Source of the DNA: UBA6244 sp965140775
Lineage (GTDB): Bacteria > Bacteroidota > Bacteroidia > Bacteroidales > F082
DNA length: 64,000 nucleotides
Reading direction: 5' to 3'
Assembly: GCA_965140775.1 (NCBI GenBank)
Contig: OZ223471.1
Coordinates: forward strand, 3,596,001 to 3,660,000
Program-made: the position numbers and the translations under genes
Notes under the pieces: model-generated
Database searches by the model: none
Told to the model about the DNA's origin: nothing
The model's input: only the letters and a program-made list of their open reading frames with translations
Shown here: positions 1 to 8,301 of the stretch, in pieces
Layout: the number at the start of each line of letters is the position of its first letter
Numbering within the stretch: the stretch's first letter is position 1

Positions 1-727
1 CTCCCATCCAGATGATGTCGTGATTTCCCCATTGAATGTCCACCGAGTGGTACGACATGAGTCGGTCCATCACCTTTTCGGGATAAGGACCTCTGTCGAA
101 AATATCGCCGATGATGTGAAGTCTGTCGATGAGCAATCGTTGGATAAACTCGCAGATGGCGATGATAAAAGCTTCGGCACGGGAGATATTGATAATGGAA
201 CTGATAATCGATTCAAAATATTCCTCCTTGTCGTCGCCACTCTCGTTGAGTAACTCGTCGATGATATAGGCAAAGTCCTTGGGCATGGCTTTGCGCACCT
301 TCGAACGTGTATATTTGGAAGCAGAGGCGCGGGCAACTTTGGCCAGACGCTGGAGGGTGATGCTGTACCATTCGTTGATGTCCTCTTCATTTTTAATGAC
401 CATGGCCAGTTTTTCCTCGGGGTAGTAAATGAGCGTGGCCAGCATATCCTTTTCCTTTTTACGGAGAGTTTTACCGAACACATCCTCAATTTTACGCTTT
501 ACCACACCCGAAGCATTGGCCAGCACATGGCTGAAAGTATCGTATTCGCCGTGGATATCCGACAGGTAATGTTCGGTACCCTTGGGCAGGTTCATGATGG
601 CTTCGAGGTTGATGATTTCGGTGCTGGCAGCTTGCAGGTTGGGAAAAGTTTGGGCAAGAAGTTGCAGGTATTTGAGTTCGGCTTCCAGCTCGCCGGTAGA
701 ATAGTTGGTATCTACTGATTTTTTCAT
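1..727 (-). CDS. fbp: Class III fructose-1,6-bisphosphatase, N-terminal part (runs off the left edge)
   Basis: The enzyme hydrolyses fructose-1,6-bisphosphate to fructose-6-phosphate in gluconeogenesis. About 242 residues are visible, beginning MKKSVDTNYS at the ATG at 727-725; there is no stop before the window edge. Metallophosphoesterase motifs are present in order: SDIHGE near residue 55, GDIFDRGPYPEKV near 203 and GNHDIIW near 232. The stretch STEIINLEAIMNLPKGTEH is typical of the class III (FBPase_2) family, which is about 650 residues long, so roughly 60% is missing here. A good -7/-33 promoter lies 29 bp upstream. The family call is confident; the enzyme activity is inferred from the family. 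Confidence 0.93.
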   Translation of the reverse strand, partial: MKKSVDTNYSTGELEAELKYLQLLAQTFPNLQAASTEIINLEAIMNLPKGTEHYLSDIHGEYDTFSHVLANASGVVKRKIEDVFGKTLRKKEKDMLATLIYYPEEKLAMVIKNEEDINEWYSITLQRLAKVARASASKYTRSKVRKAMPKDFAYIIDELLNESGDDKEEYFESIISSIINISRAEAFIIAICEFIQRLLIDRLHIIGDIFDRGPYPEKVMDRLMSYHSVDIQWGNHDIIWMG

Positions 728-737
728 GGATTGGCGG

Positions 738-875
738 GTTATATGCATCTTTTTTGCAAAATTACAAAACCAATCCTAATACACAACGGGTTGTGGATGA
801 ATTGTGTTGATTTATTTAAAATGAATTTAAATAGATGGAGACTACTGACTCGCATGATGGAATTGGGGATAAGGA
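738..875. repeat. Direct repeat copy A (fbp upstream region)
   Basis: This stretch matches 2168-2310 in the same orientation. Shared blocks include GCATCTTTTTTG, AATCCTAA, CACAAC, ATTGTGTTGATTTAT, GAGTTTAAATAG or GAATTTAAATAG, and ATGGAATT. By eye roughly 80% of positions agree over the first 100 bp, falling after that. The two copies bracket the hypothetical gene at 1092-1952 and three REP-like palindromes. Confidence 0.75.
757..786 (-). promoter_or_regulatory. Bacteroidota-type promoter of fbp
   Basis: On the minus strand, TAATTTTG (757-764) matches the -7 consensus TAnnTTTG exactly. TTG at 784-786 sits 19 bp upstream as the -33 element. Transcription would start about 15-20 nt before the ATG at 727. 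The element lies inside a sequence that recurs, with a degraded -7 box, at 2168-2310. Confidence 0.7.
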
Positions 876-902
876 GGGGTGTGGGGATATAGAAATGAGG
901 TG

Positions 903-924
903 GGCACAAGCGGACGCTTGCGCC
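903..924 (-). repeat. REP-like 22-bp palindrome, copy 1
   Basis: Imperfect palindrome. Read on the minus strand the arms are GGCGCAAGCG and CGCTTGTGCC around a 2-nt centre, and they pair fully if one G-U wobble is allowed. Five further copies occur in this window (963, 2132, 41439, 41500, 41570). Confidence 0.85.
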
Positions 925-962
925 GGGTGGGGACGTGTCATAGTCAGTACAAAACGAGCCAA

Positions 963-984
963 GGCACAAGCGGACGCTTGCGCC
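963..984 (-). repeat. REP-like 22-bp palindrome, copy 2
   Basis: Identical to copy 1 and 60 bp away (start to start), in the same orientation. The sequence between the two copies is not itself a repeat. Confidence 0.85.
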
Positions 985-1091
985 ATTGGGGGTAAGAAAT
1001 TGTCGCGCATTTCTACGCACAAAATTCTCAATCCACCGGGTCGTTTAAAAATTTTATCTCATTCAATTACAGTACTTTGCGCGATACAATT

Positions 1092-1952
1092 TTAATGCTT
1101 TGTGTGCGGTTGTACATTTATTAATCTATCAAACAAATCTGTTTTTGTAATGTATTTAACCGAATCCAACCCCTTTCCTTCTTCTTCGATTGTAATTACC
1201 CCGAAATAGTCTAAAAATCTATCAAAAGTCCGTATCGAATAGCAATTAGAACCGTGACTTTCCAAAGTTCCATATGCTGGCTCAAGCGATTCCAAAAGTT
1301 GGGGGAATGCCCTAAAATACTTTTCGGCGTAAGAGGAATCTGTCCGCCTTATTTGTCCATATTTTGAGAGGAGAATCAAAGAGAACCCGTATCCAAGTTG
1401 TCCGATTCGATTTTCTCCATATCCATCATAGTACGCCCAATTAAATTTGTTGGCCATTGTTAAAAATATCTGTCGCAGTAATTCTTCGTTATCTCCAAGA
1501 GTCTTTTTTGATGATTTTGTCAGGCTTAATTTACCATTTCTCTTCTTGGTCAATCCCGAAATCTCACACAGAATCCTGGTTATATTTATGGTCATTGAAT
1601 CAGTCTCTTTGTATAATTTTGAAATCCCTGTTTCAATAAATTTATCTTTCAGAAATCCCTGATCATAAAGTTCTGAAACAATTTTTGTAGGTAGATAGCC
1701 CTTGCTCGTTAGTTTTAGTTCTCCCTTTTTTTCAATCAAATCCATTAAATACTTGATCTGATTGAGAATGGGAATCTTTTGATAGTCAGAATCCGAAAGT
1801 TTTTGCAATTTTAACGGACTGTCAAGTGCAAAAGTATAATTCAAAATATGCTCCATCTCAAAAGGTGAATAACCTTCAAATTCAGACATCGACCGATTGT
1901 TCTGCTCATCCATTGCTCGGTCAATTTCTTTTTGTAAATGTTTTAAATCCAT
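1092..1952 (-). CDS. Hypothetical protein, 286 aa, accessory
   Basis: A soluble protein with no signal peptide or membrane segment. It is rich in Lys and Leu; notable stretches are YLMDLIEKKGELKLTSKGY (about residues 68-86), FNWAYYDGYGENRIGQLGYG (about 170-189) and YAEKYFRAFPQLL. From memory this resembles a family of uncharacterised Bacteroidota proteins sharing an IGQxGxGFSLILLSKYG-type core; no function is known to me. The gene stands alone, is AT-rich compared with fbp, and is flanked by direct repeats and REP-like palindromes, which suggests recent acquisition or local duplication. Start chosen at the only upstream ATG giving the full frame; no clear promoter box was seen. Confidence 0.75.
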   Translation of the reverse strand: MDLKHLQKEIDRAMDEQNNRSMSEFEGYSPFEMEHILNYTFALDSPLKLQKLSDSDYQKIPILNQIKYLMDLIEKKGELKLTSKGYLPTKIVSELYDQGFLKDKFIETGISKLYKETDSMTINITRILCEISGLTKKRNGKLSLTKSSKKTLGDNEELLRQIFLTMANKFNWAYYDGYGENRIGQLGYGFSLILLSKYGQIRRTDSSYAEKYFRAFPQLLESLEPAYGTLESHGSNCYSIRTFDRFLDYFGVITIEEEGKGLDSVKYITKTDLFDRLINVQPHTKH

Positions 1953-2131
1953 GTTTTTTATTATTATGCCTCATTGCTTATTGAAGTATAAAAGTATGAT
2001 TAAAGTCAACACGAACAAGACAATCGGGTTGGTTTGTGCAAAAAAAGAGCTCATGAGCGTGACTAAGTTGCCAAAAAGTCATGCTGAATTTCGTATAGCA
2101 CAACACTTGCCCTTTTTGCTAACGTAGGTAA

Positions 2132-2153
2132 GGCAAAAGCGGACGCTTGCGCC
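2132..2153 (-). repeat. REP-like palindrome, copy 3 (one arm altered)
   Basis: Same as copies 1 and 2 except one C-to-A change in the left arm (GGCAAAAGCG). It sits 15 bp before direct repeat copy B, whereas copies 1 and 2 follow repeat copy A. Confidence 0.8.
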
Positions 2154-2167
2154 AGGTGTGGGGGAAG

Positions 2168-2310
2168 GTTATTTGCATCTTTTTTGTAAAATTAATAAAC
2201 AATCCTAAAACACAACGAATTGTGGAAGTATTGTGTTGATTTATACAAAATGAGTTTAAATAGCCATGGGTATTACAAATTCATCTAATGGAATTTATTG
2301 TGTGGGCATA
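2168..2310. repeat. Direct repeat copy B
   Basis: Degenerate second copy of 738-875. The equivalent of the fbp -7 element here reads TAATTTTA on the minus strand (2187-2194), so the last consensus base is lost. On the minus strand it faces the hypothetical gene at 1092-1952, so it may be a decayed promoter for it; that is inference. Confidence 0.7.
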
Positions 2311-2422
2311 GGTGATGTTTACAATCTTGGGGGGACAAAAACGCAGACTTGCGTCATTTGTAAGTTAAAAAAAAATTACCTGAATCGATCGGTGCAACGC
2401 TTACCTCCAACAATAAAACCAG

Positions 2423-2454
2423 AAAGTGGACAACCATTGATGGCTATCCACTTT
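2423..2454. other. Small stem-loop
   Basis: AAAGTGGA (2423-2430) and TCCACTTT (2447-2454) form an 8-bp perfect stem around a 16-nt loop. No run of T follows on either strand, so it is not an obvious terminator. Function unknown. Confidence 0.4.
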
Positions 2455-2568
2455 TCCGGATCTTCTACAATAAATGAACTAATTAAGTTCTAAACTTTCT
2501 GATTCAAAATGATAGTCTTTGATGATGAGTCCATCTCTTTTATTAATTCCACAATTGTGGGAATTTAA

Positions 2569-2605
2569 CTGTTAAGTGCTAATCTTGTTAATTAGCACTT
2601 AACAG
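2569..2605 (-). terminator. Perfect 15-bp stem-loop after the OmpA-family gene
   Basis: CTGTTAAGTGCTAAT (2569-2583) pairs perfectly with ATTAGCACTTAACAG (2591-2605) around a 7-nt loop, 12 bp beyond the stop codon at 2618. Position suggests a transcript end or mRNA 3' protection. It lacks a U-tract, so intrinsic termination is not certain. Confidence 0.55.
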
Positions 2606-2617
2606 ACTATAAGATAG

Positions 2618-3847
2618 CTACTCAACAATAATGGTTGCTCTCCTGTTAAGCATCCAGTTTTCAACCGACTGAGGATTGTACTTCTTATCAACTCCCAATC
2701 CTTTGGTTTTAATACGTTTGGCGTCTATTCCTCCTTGTATTAACATATCAGCCACAGCCTTGGCGCGCTGTTTTGAAAGGCGTGAATTCCAATTTTCTGT
2801 TCCTCTTATATCTGTAGAACCTTCAATAATCACGTTTACTTCAGGATTGTTTTTTAACATGTCAATGGCCGAAACTATTACGTCCAAATACGCCGATGAG
2901 ATTGCATAACTATTGAAATCAAAAAATACATTGTATCCTTGCGATTGAACCACTCCTGCTTGACTTGCTTCAACAGGTTTTTCTAAATTATCAATTCGAT
3001 CGTTCAAGACAACAATTTCTTGATTGGCCTTATCCTGCGCATCTTCCAACGGTTTAAGGTCAACTTTCTCATTTTCAAGTTTATTCACCCTAGCCTCCAG
3101 TTCAGCATACAGGTCTTTGGATACTACATCTTCTATATCATCATTCCAGTCAATGTGTCCTTTGTGTTTACCTAAACTAACGCTTAACCCAACTGATAGT
3201 GTAACCTTGCTACCGACCAGGTTAGTTTGTGAATGAGCATTCCCATCCCAGTTTAAATGCTGTCTAACATTTAGTTCATACCCAGCATCACCCAATATTG
3301 AAATGCGCTTACTCAACTTAACCTGAGGTGTGAGTCCCATAATAAAACCACCATCTCGTTCCCATACACCTTCGTTCACTCCCTCATCCACATTAAAGCG
3401 TGCGAGTTGTCCACCGAAGTGTGCCAGCAAATCAAACCTTTTAGAAAGGAAGGTGGGGAAATTGAGTACCTTGCCCACATTGGCCACTCCTTGTAATTGG
3501 AACATATACTGGGTCGTTTCGAAAGGAAGTGATTGTGAATCTTTTGGTTCGTGGAAGTTATCATAGGAAAAGTTAACGCTTATACCAAAAAGGTCTGATA
3601 ACATGTAGCGAGATCCCAGACTATAATGACGGAATAAACCTAGGTGACCCAATTTTCCGGGGTCTGTAGAATAATAGCCACTGGTAAAGGGGTTCAGTGG
3701 TCTGTTCCAACCAGCCATAGCCTCAATTGTCCAACGATTATACACTTGAGTCCAATCGCCGGATTCAGTACTGTTGTTAGTTTGGGCGTAACTTGTAGCT
3801 ATAACACCGAAAACTAGTAAGCAAAATAATAATGTAAATTTCTTCAT
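2618..3847 (-). CDS. OmpA-family outer-membrane protein
   Basis: A 409-aa protein. Residues 1-21 are a signal peptide ending at SYAQ. Residues about 25-225 have the alternating aromatic pattern of a beta-barrel. Residues about 240-290 (LYAELEARVNKLENEK and following) look like a coiled-coil linker. Residues about 300-409 are an OmpA C-terminal peptidoglycan-binding domain, with YNVFFDFNSYAI, STDIRGTENWN, LSKQRAKAV and NRRATIIVE. It would link the outer membrane to the wall. The gene is monocistronic with a strong hairpin after its stop. The specific role is unknown. Confidence 0.9.
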   Translation of the reverse strand: MKKFTLLFCLLVFGVIATSYAQTNNSTESGDWTQVYNRWTIEAMAGWNRPLNPFTSGYYSTDPGKLGHLGLFRHYSLGSRYMLSDLFGISVNFSYDNFHEPKDSQSLPFETTQYMFQLQGVANVGKVLNFPTFLSKRFDLLAHFGGQLARFNVDEGVNEGVWERDGGFIMGLTPQVKLSKRISILGDAGYELNVRQHLNWDGNAHSQTNLVGSKVTLSVGLSVSLGKHKGHIDWNDDIEDVVSKDLYAELEARVNKLENEKVDLKPLEDAQDKANQEIVVLNDRIDNLEKPVEASQAGVVQSQGYNVFFDFNSYAISSAYLDVIVSAIDMLKNNPEVNVIIEGSTDIRGTENWNSRLSKQRAKAVADMLIQGGIDAKRIKTKGLGVDKKYNPQSVENWMLNRRATIIVE

Positions 3848-5440
3848 GATTTAATTGACTTAGAATTTGTAATTAACCAGACAGGTTGCATTTTTAATAA
3901 TTATATTTGTTATTTGGGTTTATTCATAGATTTTTTTACTAAATTCTTTACGACGGGGTTTGGATAAAACTAAACTCTGTTGTCGATATTTTACACTATG
4001 ACACCGACTAGTTTTCACTTCCTACCCGTTTACACTTCATCAAAAACTTTGTACACATCTCCATATTTTCATTTTTTTAGTAAACTTGTTCCCTTTAACA
4101 CGACCAAATTTCGGGAGCAGCTATTTTGGCTCCACAATCTTGGCAAAACCGTTTTAGATTCGCAACTAATTATTGTCATCCATGTAGTAGTCATTTCTCT
4201 ATGGCTGATTTCTATTTAACTTTCTCGATTAAGCGTGCTTCTTTACGCAGCACAAATCTATTGATACGAGATCGATCGTAAATACTTTTAAACATTTTAA
4301 AACCATTCCCGCCATTGACAACTCGTAACAGAATCGTTTTACGATTACGTTATCGTTTGATTTTTAAATGATTTGACATCAAATAGAAATGAAGTAAATA
4401 GGCAAAACCAGACTTGTCAGTCGTGAACTTTTCACATAAACACAGCTTCTCCAGGCTGGTTTATGCAAATTCTGCATATTATTTCTAAAGTAAACACCTG
4501 GAATCTTTATCAGATTAGGTAAATTTATTGGGCACTTACCTGGTTCGGATAGCGATTAAAATTCTTTTGCCATTGTCGTTCAATATGCTGGATTTAGTCA
4601 CTTCTATTGTCTTGTATGTTTGATAAAGCACACTCAAGTATATGGCTTGATTGCCCCTTTTTCACAAATTAAACATGGCCATCCTTTTATCTTGATATTG
4701 CCAGTTTTAAATAATTAGGGTTAATGGTAATTCCATCTTCACACAATCGTGAAGTCCGATTCGATATATTATGTATGGCCACAATTCTGTTACTTTTGCT
4801 CCCGAAACATTATCTACATTGATGTTTCCTAAAAGTGTCACGCTTTCTCCACTTGAATATCTGTTTTATAACACAATGCTAATTCCGTTCTTAATTTCAT
4901 GTGCAACAGCTCTTTCATATTTTTTTATTTTCAGTTTCCCCTTTGGCAGCTACACAAAAATAAAACTTAGTGGTTCCTTTTTGTCTTTCGTTAGCAAAAA
5001 GCGTGTTGTCCTCGCCCAAATTTTTTCCTCAAAAGGCTCAAATACAATAATGGAATAGTCAAAGCCATAGATGTCGAAAGGATATCGTTTGATTGCGAAC
5101 TTTGACCAAAGGTGGAAGGCAAATCAAACTGCGGGTCATGATGACAAATCATGGGTGTGGGCATTGGGTGCGGGTATCTCAAAAAGTAATACCAGTAATT
5201 TTCTCATGGGGAAGCTTTTGTAATATTGTAAACTATAACCGGTTGAGCCCCAGCTGGTGACCTGAATATCACCAACAGGGTTTTCTGGCATAACATGCCA
5301 TTAGCACGTTGATTAACTACAACTTAAAGTAGTTTCTCGATTATCCTGTAAAGAAAATCGTTGAAAATTTCGGGGAAATGCTCTTGAAAATAGTTTGCTG
5401 CCAAAATAGCTTAAACGCTGAACATGCAATTGCAACCATT
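3848..5440. other. Gene-poor AT-rich stretch, possibly decayed DNA
   Basis: About 1.6 kb without a convincing gene, between the OmpA-family gene and hsp20. On the minus strand from about 5058 to 4750 one frame reads as protein-like sequence with only two stops in roughly 100 codons, with pieces such as RAVAHEIKNGISIVL and GESVTLLGNINVDNVSGAK. Lower down, the same frame is full of stops. I do not recognise the family. It may be the eroded remains of one or more genes. Confidence 0.45.
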
Positions 5441-5471
5441 AAAAAAACAGCCAACTTAAAAGAAGTTGGCT
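5441..5471 (-). terminator. Rho-independent terminator of hsp20
   Basis: On the minus strand, AGCCAACTT and AAGTTGGCT form a 9-bp stem with a 5-nt loop, followed by G and a run of seven T. It starts 12 bp after the hsp20 stop codon. Confidence 0.85.
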
Positions 5472-5483
5472 ACAATAAACTCC

Positions 5484-5921
5484 TTATTTAATATCAATCT
5501 GCTTCACAGGTTTGGGCTTAACTTCTTCTTTCTTTGGGATGTTCACGGAAAGTATTCCATTTTTATACCTGGCCGCGATTTTGTCGCCTTCTACGGTTTC
5601 CGGAAGGGTAAATGTACGACTAAACGACTGATAGCTAAACTCTCTGCGCGTAAACTGTTGACCTTCTTTGGTTTCGTTCTCAACCTTCTTTTTCGAAGAA
5701 ATTGTCAGCAGGTTATTGTTAATCTCAACTTTGAAATCGCTTTTCTCAAAACCAGAGACCGACATTTCCACTTCAAAACCATCATTATCTTCTTTGATAT
5801 TTACGGCAGGAAGTGTGGTGTTCGTGCTTAAGTAATTCCGGTTCGACCAATCACACATATCGTTTTCGAAAAAGCGGTCGAACAAATTTGGCATTTGGTT
5901 AGAAAATTTGACTAACGACAT
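5484..5921 (-). CDS. Small heat-shock protein, Hsp20/alpha-crystallin family
   Basis: A 145-aa ATP-independent chaperone that holds unfolding proteins. The alpha-crystallin domain covers about residues 38-130 (LPAVNIKEDNDGFEVEMSVSG start; FSRTFTLPE; ARYKNGILSVNIPKK with the A/G-x-L motif as NGILSV). The start is placed at ATG 5921 (MSLVKFSNQMPNLFDRFF) because the purine-rich AGAGGA lies 8 nt before it and the length then suits the family. An in-frame ATG at 5957 would add 12 residues. It is a single-gene unit with its own terminator. Confidence 0.92.
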   Translation of the reverse strand: MSLVKFSNQMPNLFDRFFENDMCDWSNRNYLSTNTTLPAVNIKEDNDGFEVEMSVSGFEKSDFKVEINNNLLTISSKKKVENETKEGQQFTRREFSYQSFSRTFTLPETVEGDKIAARYKNGILSVNIPKKEEVKPKPVKQIDIK

Positions 5922-6036
5922 GACATAATCCTCTATACTTTTAGTTAAACAATTCATTTAATTATCGCTTTTTTTAGGCTCAAAAAAAAAGCCTAAAACG
6001 AAGCAAATATTCAAAATAAAAACTCTTTAAATTGAA

Positions 6037-6694
6037 TTACAACACATTACAATCACCTCGCCATTTGATTAGGGCATACATTAATAAGGAATTTTTTGCA
6101 TTAAGGAGTTCGTCAACGATGTCAGTTTTTATGTCAATAGCAAGAGGCTCTTTTTGCCTTTAGGATACTGAATTACTTCAACCTAATCGCCCAACATTAT
6201 GGCTTTCTCATTTTTGTATGACCATGATACATCAATGAAACGGAATTCATCAACGAACCCTTTGATTATTGGCTATATGAAATCAATACAACCACAACCA
6301 TTCATTTTCAACAACTCACTGACTTCCTTTTATTAAAATAGGTTGGGGCAAATTTGTCACCTGATCATTCCTGTTACTCTATGTATTCTTCGTGTGCGCG
6401 ATACTTTAAAATTTTCAACATCTACTTTTAACTCAAGTTCCACTGTAGTCTTCCCGTGGACAGTTGTTCTTTCCGGCCAGACAATTGGGGAGAATGTAAT
6501 TGTCTCCGGCAAGTTCTTTTTTTCAAAACAATGCTATGCTCTCAACCTTTGCCAAAATCATACTCGTAAACCATCCTGCTTTTTTCTCTTTTCCAAAGGA
6601 AGGCAAGAACCAATACCCGCTGCCAGATGTTTGGGTTACTTCTTCGTAAAACTATTTGTGTTTGGTAGATTTTTTTTTGATATACAAAACGCAT
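6037..6694 (-). pseudogene. Decayed plasmid pRiA4b ORF-3-like gene
   Basis: Reading the minus strand and allowing frame changes gives a recognisable PF07929-type protein: start at ATG 6694, YQTQIVLRRSNPNIWQRVLV, then a probable deletion, VYEYDFGKG-stop-EHSIVLKK (the stop replaces the usual Trp), a shift in an A run, NYILPNCLAGKNNCPREDYSG, another shift, then HEEYIE and SGDKFAPTYFNK. A further open segment with stops continues to TAA at 6037 (GFVDEFRFIDVSW; IDIKTDIVDELLNAKNSLL). At least two nonsense codons and three frameshifts are needed. The domain part (about 6300-6694) is confident; the C-terminal extension is less so. Confidence 0.7.
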
Positions 6695-6827
6695 TTAATT
6701 TTTGAATTATTGGAATTTATCTTGCCATGATAATAACAAAAAAGCAATATAGGCGAAAAGAGGAGTTAAATAATTGGGAGCTTTTTGTCCGGACGATTTT
6801 GAAATTGGTTCGTGTTACCGAATTTCA

Positions 6828-7634
6828 TTACTCATATTCTCCCAATACGGGATATCCATTTTCATCATACAGAATGATTGTTGTTTGCCAGAAACTACTA
6901 CAAATAACCATTTCACCATTTCTTGGTTCATATTCATTTATAGTAATTTTTGTGTAATTATTTTTTGAAAACGCACGGTAAAAAGCCCCCATTATAAAAT
7001 ACTTGTTCTTCAACGGGTTTGGCTTATTATCATATTTTTCAAAAATGATTTCCTTTCTATAAAACATGGTGCCATCCGTATCAAATTTTTCCTGTACAAC
7101 TTTTTTCAGGTTTTCGTTTTCAAAATAATACTTCCTTACCAATTGCCCGTCAGTACTTGTTTCCAGGAGGGTATTACCTTCGCGCGTAAACAGATACTGA
7201 ACACCCTCTCTTTTAGTGATTTTAGACAAAGAGTTATCCTCATTCAACTCAAAAACAAGCGGGTTTTTAGGTTTGTCGAAAATACTGTAACACTGTTCAG
7301 GCAGTATAAAGACATGGATGGTATTTTCGTTGCGAACAATTGAGTCATATATTTCATCAGAGAAAAATGTATAAGCACCATAATGATAGGCTTGGCGCAG
7401 CCCCCCACGAATCTTCACTATGTTATCGAGATCGTAGGTCATATCAATTGACAGGGCGAATTGTTCATGAGCAGGAAAGACCATCGAACCATAATATCCC
7501 AGGTAATCACTCGGATAATACATGTATTCCGCATAAACACTCAATAGTTTTTTATCAATCGAAAACTCTCTCTCCTTTTTGCAACCAATGATGGTAAGAA
7601 GAAATAATGCGACGAAAAATATCTTAAATCTCAT
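6828..7634 (-). CDS. Hypothetical lipoprotein, 268 aa
   Basis: The N-terminus MRFKIFFVALFLLTIIGC is a lipoprotein signal with lipobox Cys at residue 18, followed by KKERE. The rest is a soluble periplasmic or surface domain rich in Tyr and Phe. C-terminal repeats such as LLETSTDGQLVRKYYFENE and ILYDENGYPVLGEYE look like the YD/MORN-like short beta-hairpins seen in surface proteins (weak impression). No family recognised. It is AT-rich like the adjacent pseudogene and precedes it on the same strand. Confidence 0.8.
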   Translation of the reverse strand: MRFKIFFVALFLLTIIGCKKEREFSIDKKLLSVYAEYMYYPSDYLGYYGSMVFPAHEQFALSIDMTYDLDNIVKIRGGLRQAYHYGAYTFFSDEIYDSIVRNENTIHVFILPEQCYSIFDKPKNPLVFELNEDNSLSKITKREGVQYLFTREGNTLLETSTDGQLVRKYYFENENLKKVVQEKFDTDGTMFYRKEIIFEKYDNKPNPLKNKYFIMGAFYRAFSKNNYTKITINEYEPRNGEMVICSSFWQTTIILYDENGYPVLGEYE

Positions 7635-7667
7635 TTTTTGCGGAAATCGAATACAGATATTGCCTGA

Positions 7668-8264
7668 CTACTTTTTCACTTTCTTCACCGGAAGGGTGGC
7701 AAACAGGCGGTTCATGTCTTTGTTTACGTTGCTTTCGGAAGCAGTTCCGTTGGCAATTCTGCCCGAGGCTACGCCCTGCCATACGCGTTTTTTCCTGGCG
7801 CTGTCCAATAGGTCAACAATTACGGTACCTACATTATAATCGTGGTTGACAACCGTGTAGGGATAGTTGGGCATGCCATATCCAACGGCGCCTACCCCCA
7901 CGCCACCACTGCCAACACCAACGCCTACCGCCACGTCGCCATATCCGGTATAGCCGGCGTAGTGGTTGGCATAGGCCGAATAACTGGTTTCTTCCTGTAT
8001 CAACACGAATACCGACACCTGTAAATCAGCGTCTTTTTCTTGATAAACATAGCCTCGTTGTTCCAGTTGACTTTTGATGGCCATCAGGATGTATTTCTTG
8101 GTTTCAGGGCTTACCACTTTGTCGTTGGTAACGTCCCAGTTGAGCAGGCCAAAGGTTTTAAAGGTGGCAAAATCCACGTTATGGTCGTATTCGCCCACAA
8201 ATTTCCATGGATTACAGGCGCTAAGAAAGAGAATAATCAGCAAGGGCAGAATAAATTTTTTCAT
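7668..8264 (-). CDS. DUF4136-type lipoprotein A
   Basis: A 198-aa lipoprotein (MKKFILPLLIILFLSAC, Cys17). The DUF4136 pattern is clear: YDHNVDFATFKTFGLLNW near the N-terminus, a helix VSPETKKYILMAIKSQLEQRGY, DADLQVSVFV, a Gly/Val/Tyr-rich insert (about 112-140), then GTVIVDLLDSARKKRVWQG. The start is set at ATG 8264, where the signal peptide begins; the frame continues upstream to 8399 without homology. It is a paralogue of the next gene, 37 bp away, and the two are probably co-transcribed. The function of DUF4136 proteins is unknown. Confidence 0.88.
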   Translation of the reverse strand: MKKFILPLLIILFLSACNPWKFVGEYDHNVDFATFKTFGLLNWDVTNDKVVSPETKKYILMAIKSQLEQRGYVYQEKDADLQVSVFVLIQEETSYSAYANHYAGYTGYGDVAVGVGVGSGGVGVGAVGYGMPNYPYTVVNHDYNVGTVIVDLLDSARKKRVWQGVASGRIANGTASESNVNKDMNRLFATLPVKKVKK

Positions 8265-8301
8265 GCAAAAGTTGTTTAATTGTTTTAAAAATGCGTTAAA
8301 G

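Larger units (their letters stand above)
1953..2617. other. Intergenic region with repeats and hairpins
   Basis: About 665 bp without a convincing gene. It contains a REP-like palindrome (2132-2153), direct repeat copy B (2168-2310), a small stem-loop (2423-2454) and a strong hairpin next to the OmpA-family stop codon (2569-2605). A 75-codon open frame at 2266-2493 looks accidental. Confidence 0.6.

Noticed and set aside
835..1031. Short frames encoding QADACA/QASACA-type peptides
   Set aside because: The peptides come from the REP-like palindrome itself, not from a gene.
2266..2493. 75-codon plus-strand frame
   Set aside because: It spans repeat copy B and the small stem-loop, has no promoter box or domain, and its composition is that of the surrounding noncoding DNA.
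2569..2605. Resemblance to a CIRCE heat-shock operator (AGTGCTAA and TTAGCACT arms)
   Set aside because: CIRCE has TTAGCACTC first and GAGTGCTAA second; here the order of the arms is reversed and the site lies after a stop codon, not before a chaperone gene.
6343..6705. 120-codon plus-strand frame
   Set aside because: It is antisense to the decayed pRiA4b ORF-3-like gene, whose conserved motifs are on the minus strand.
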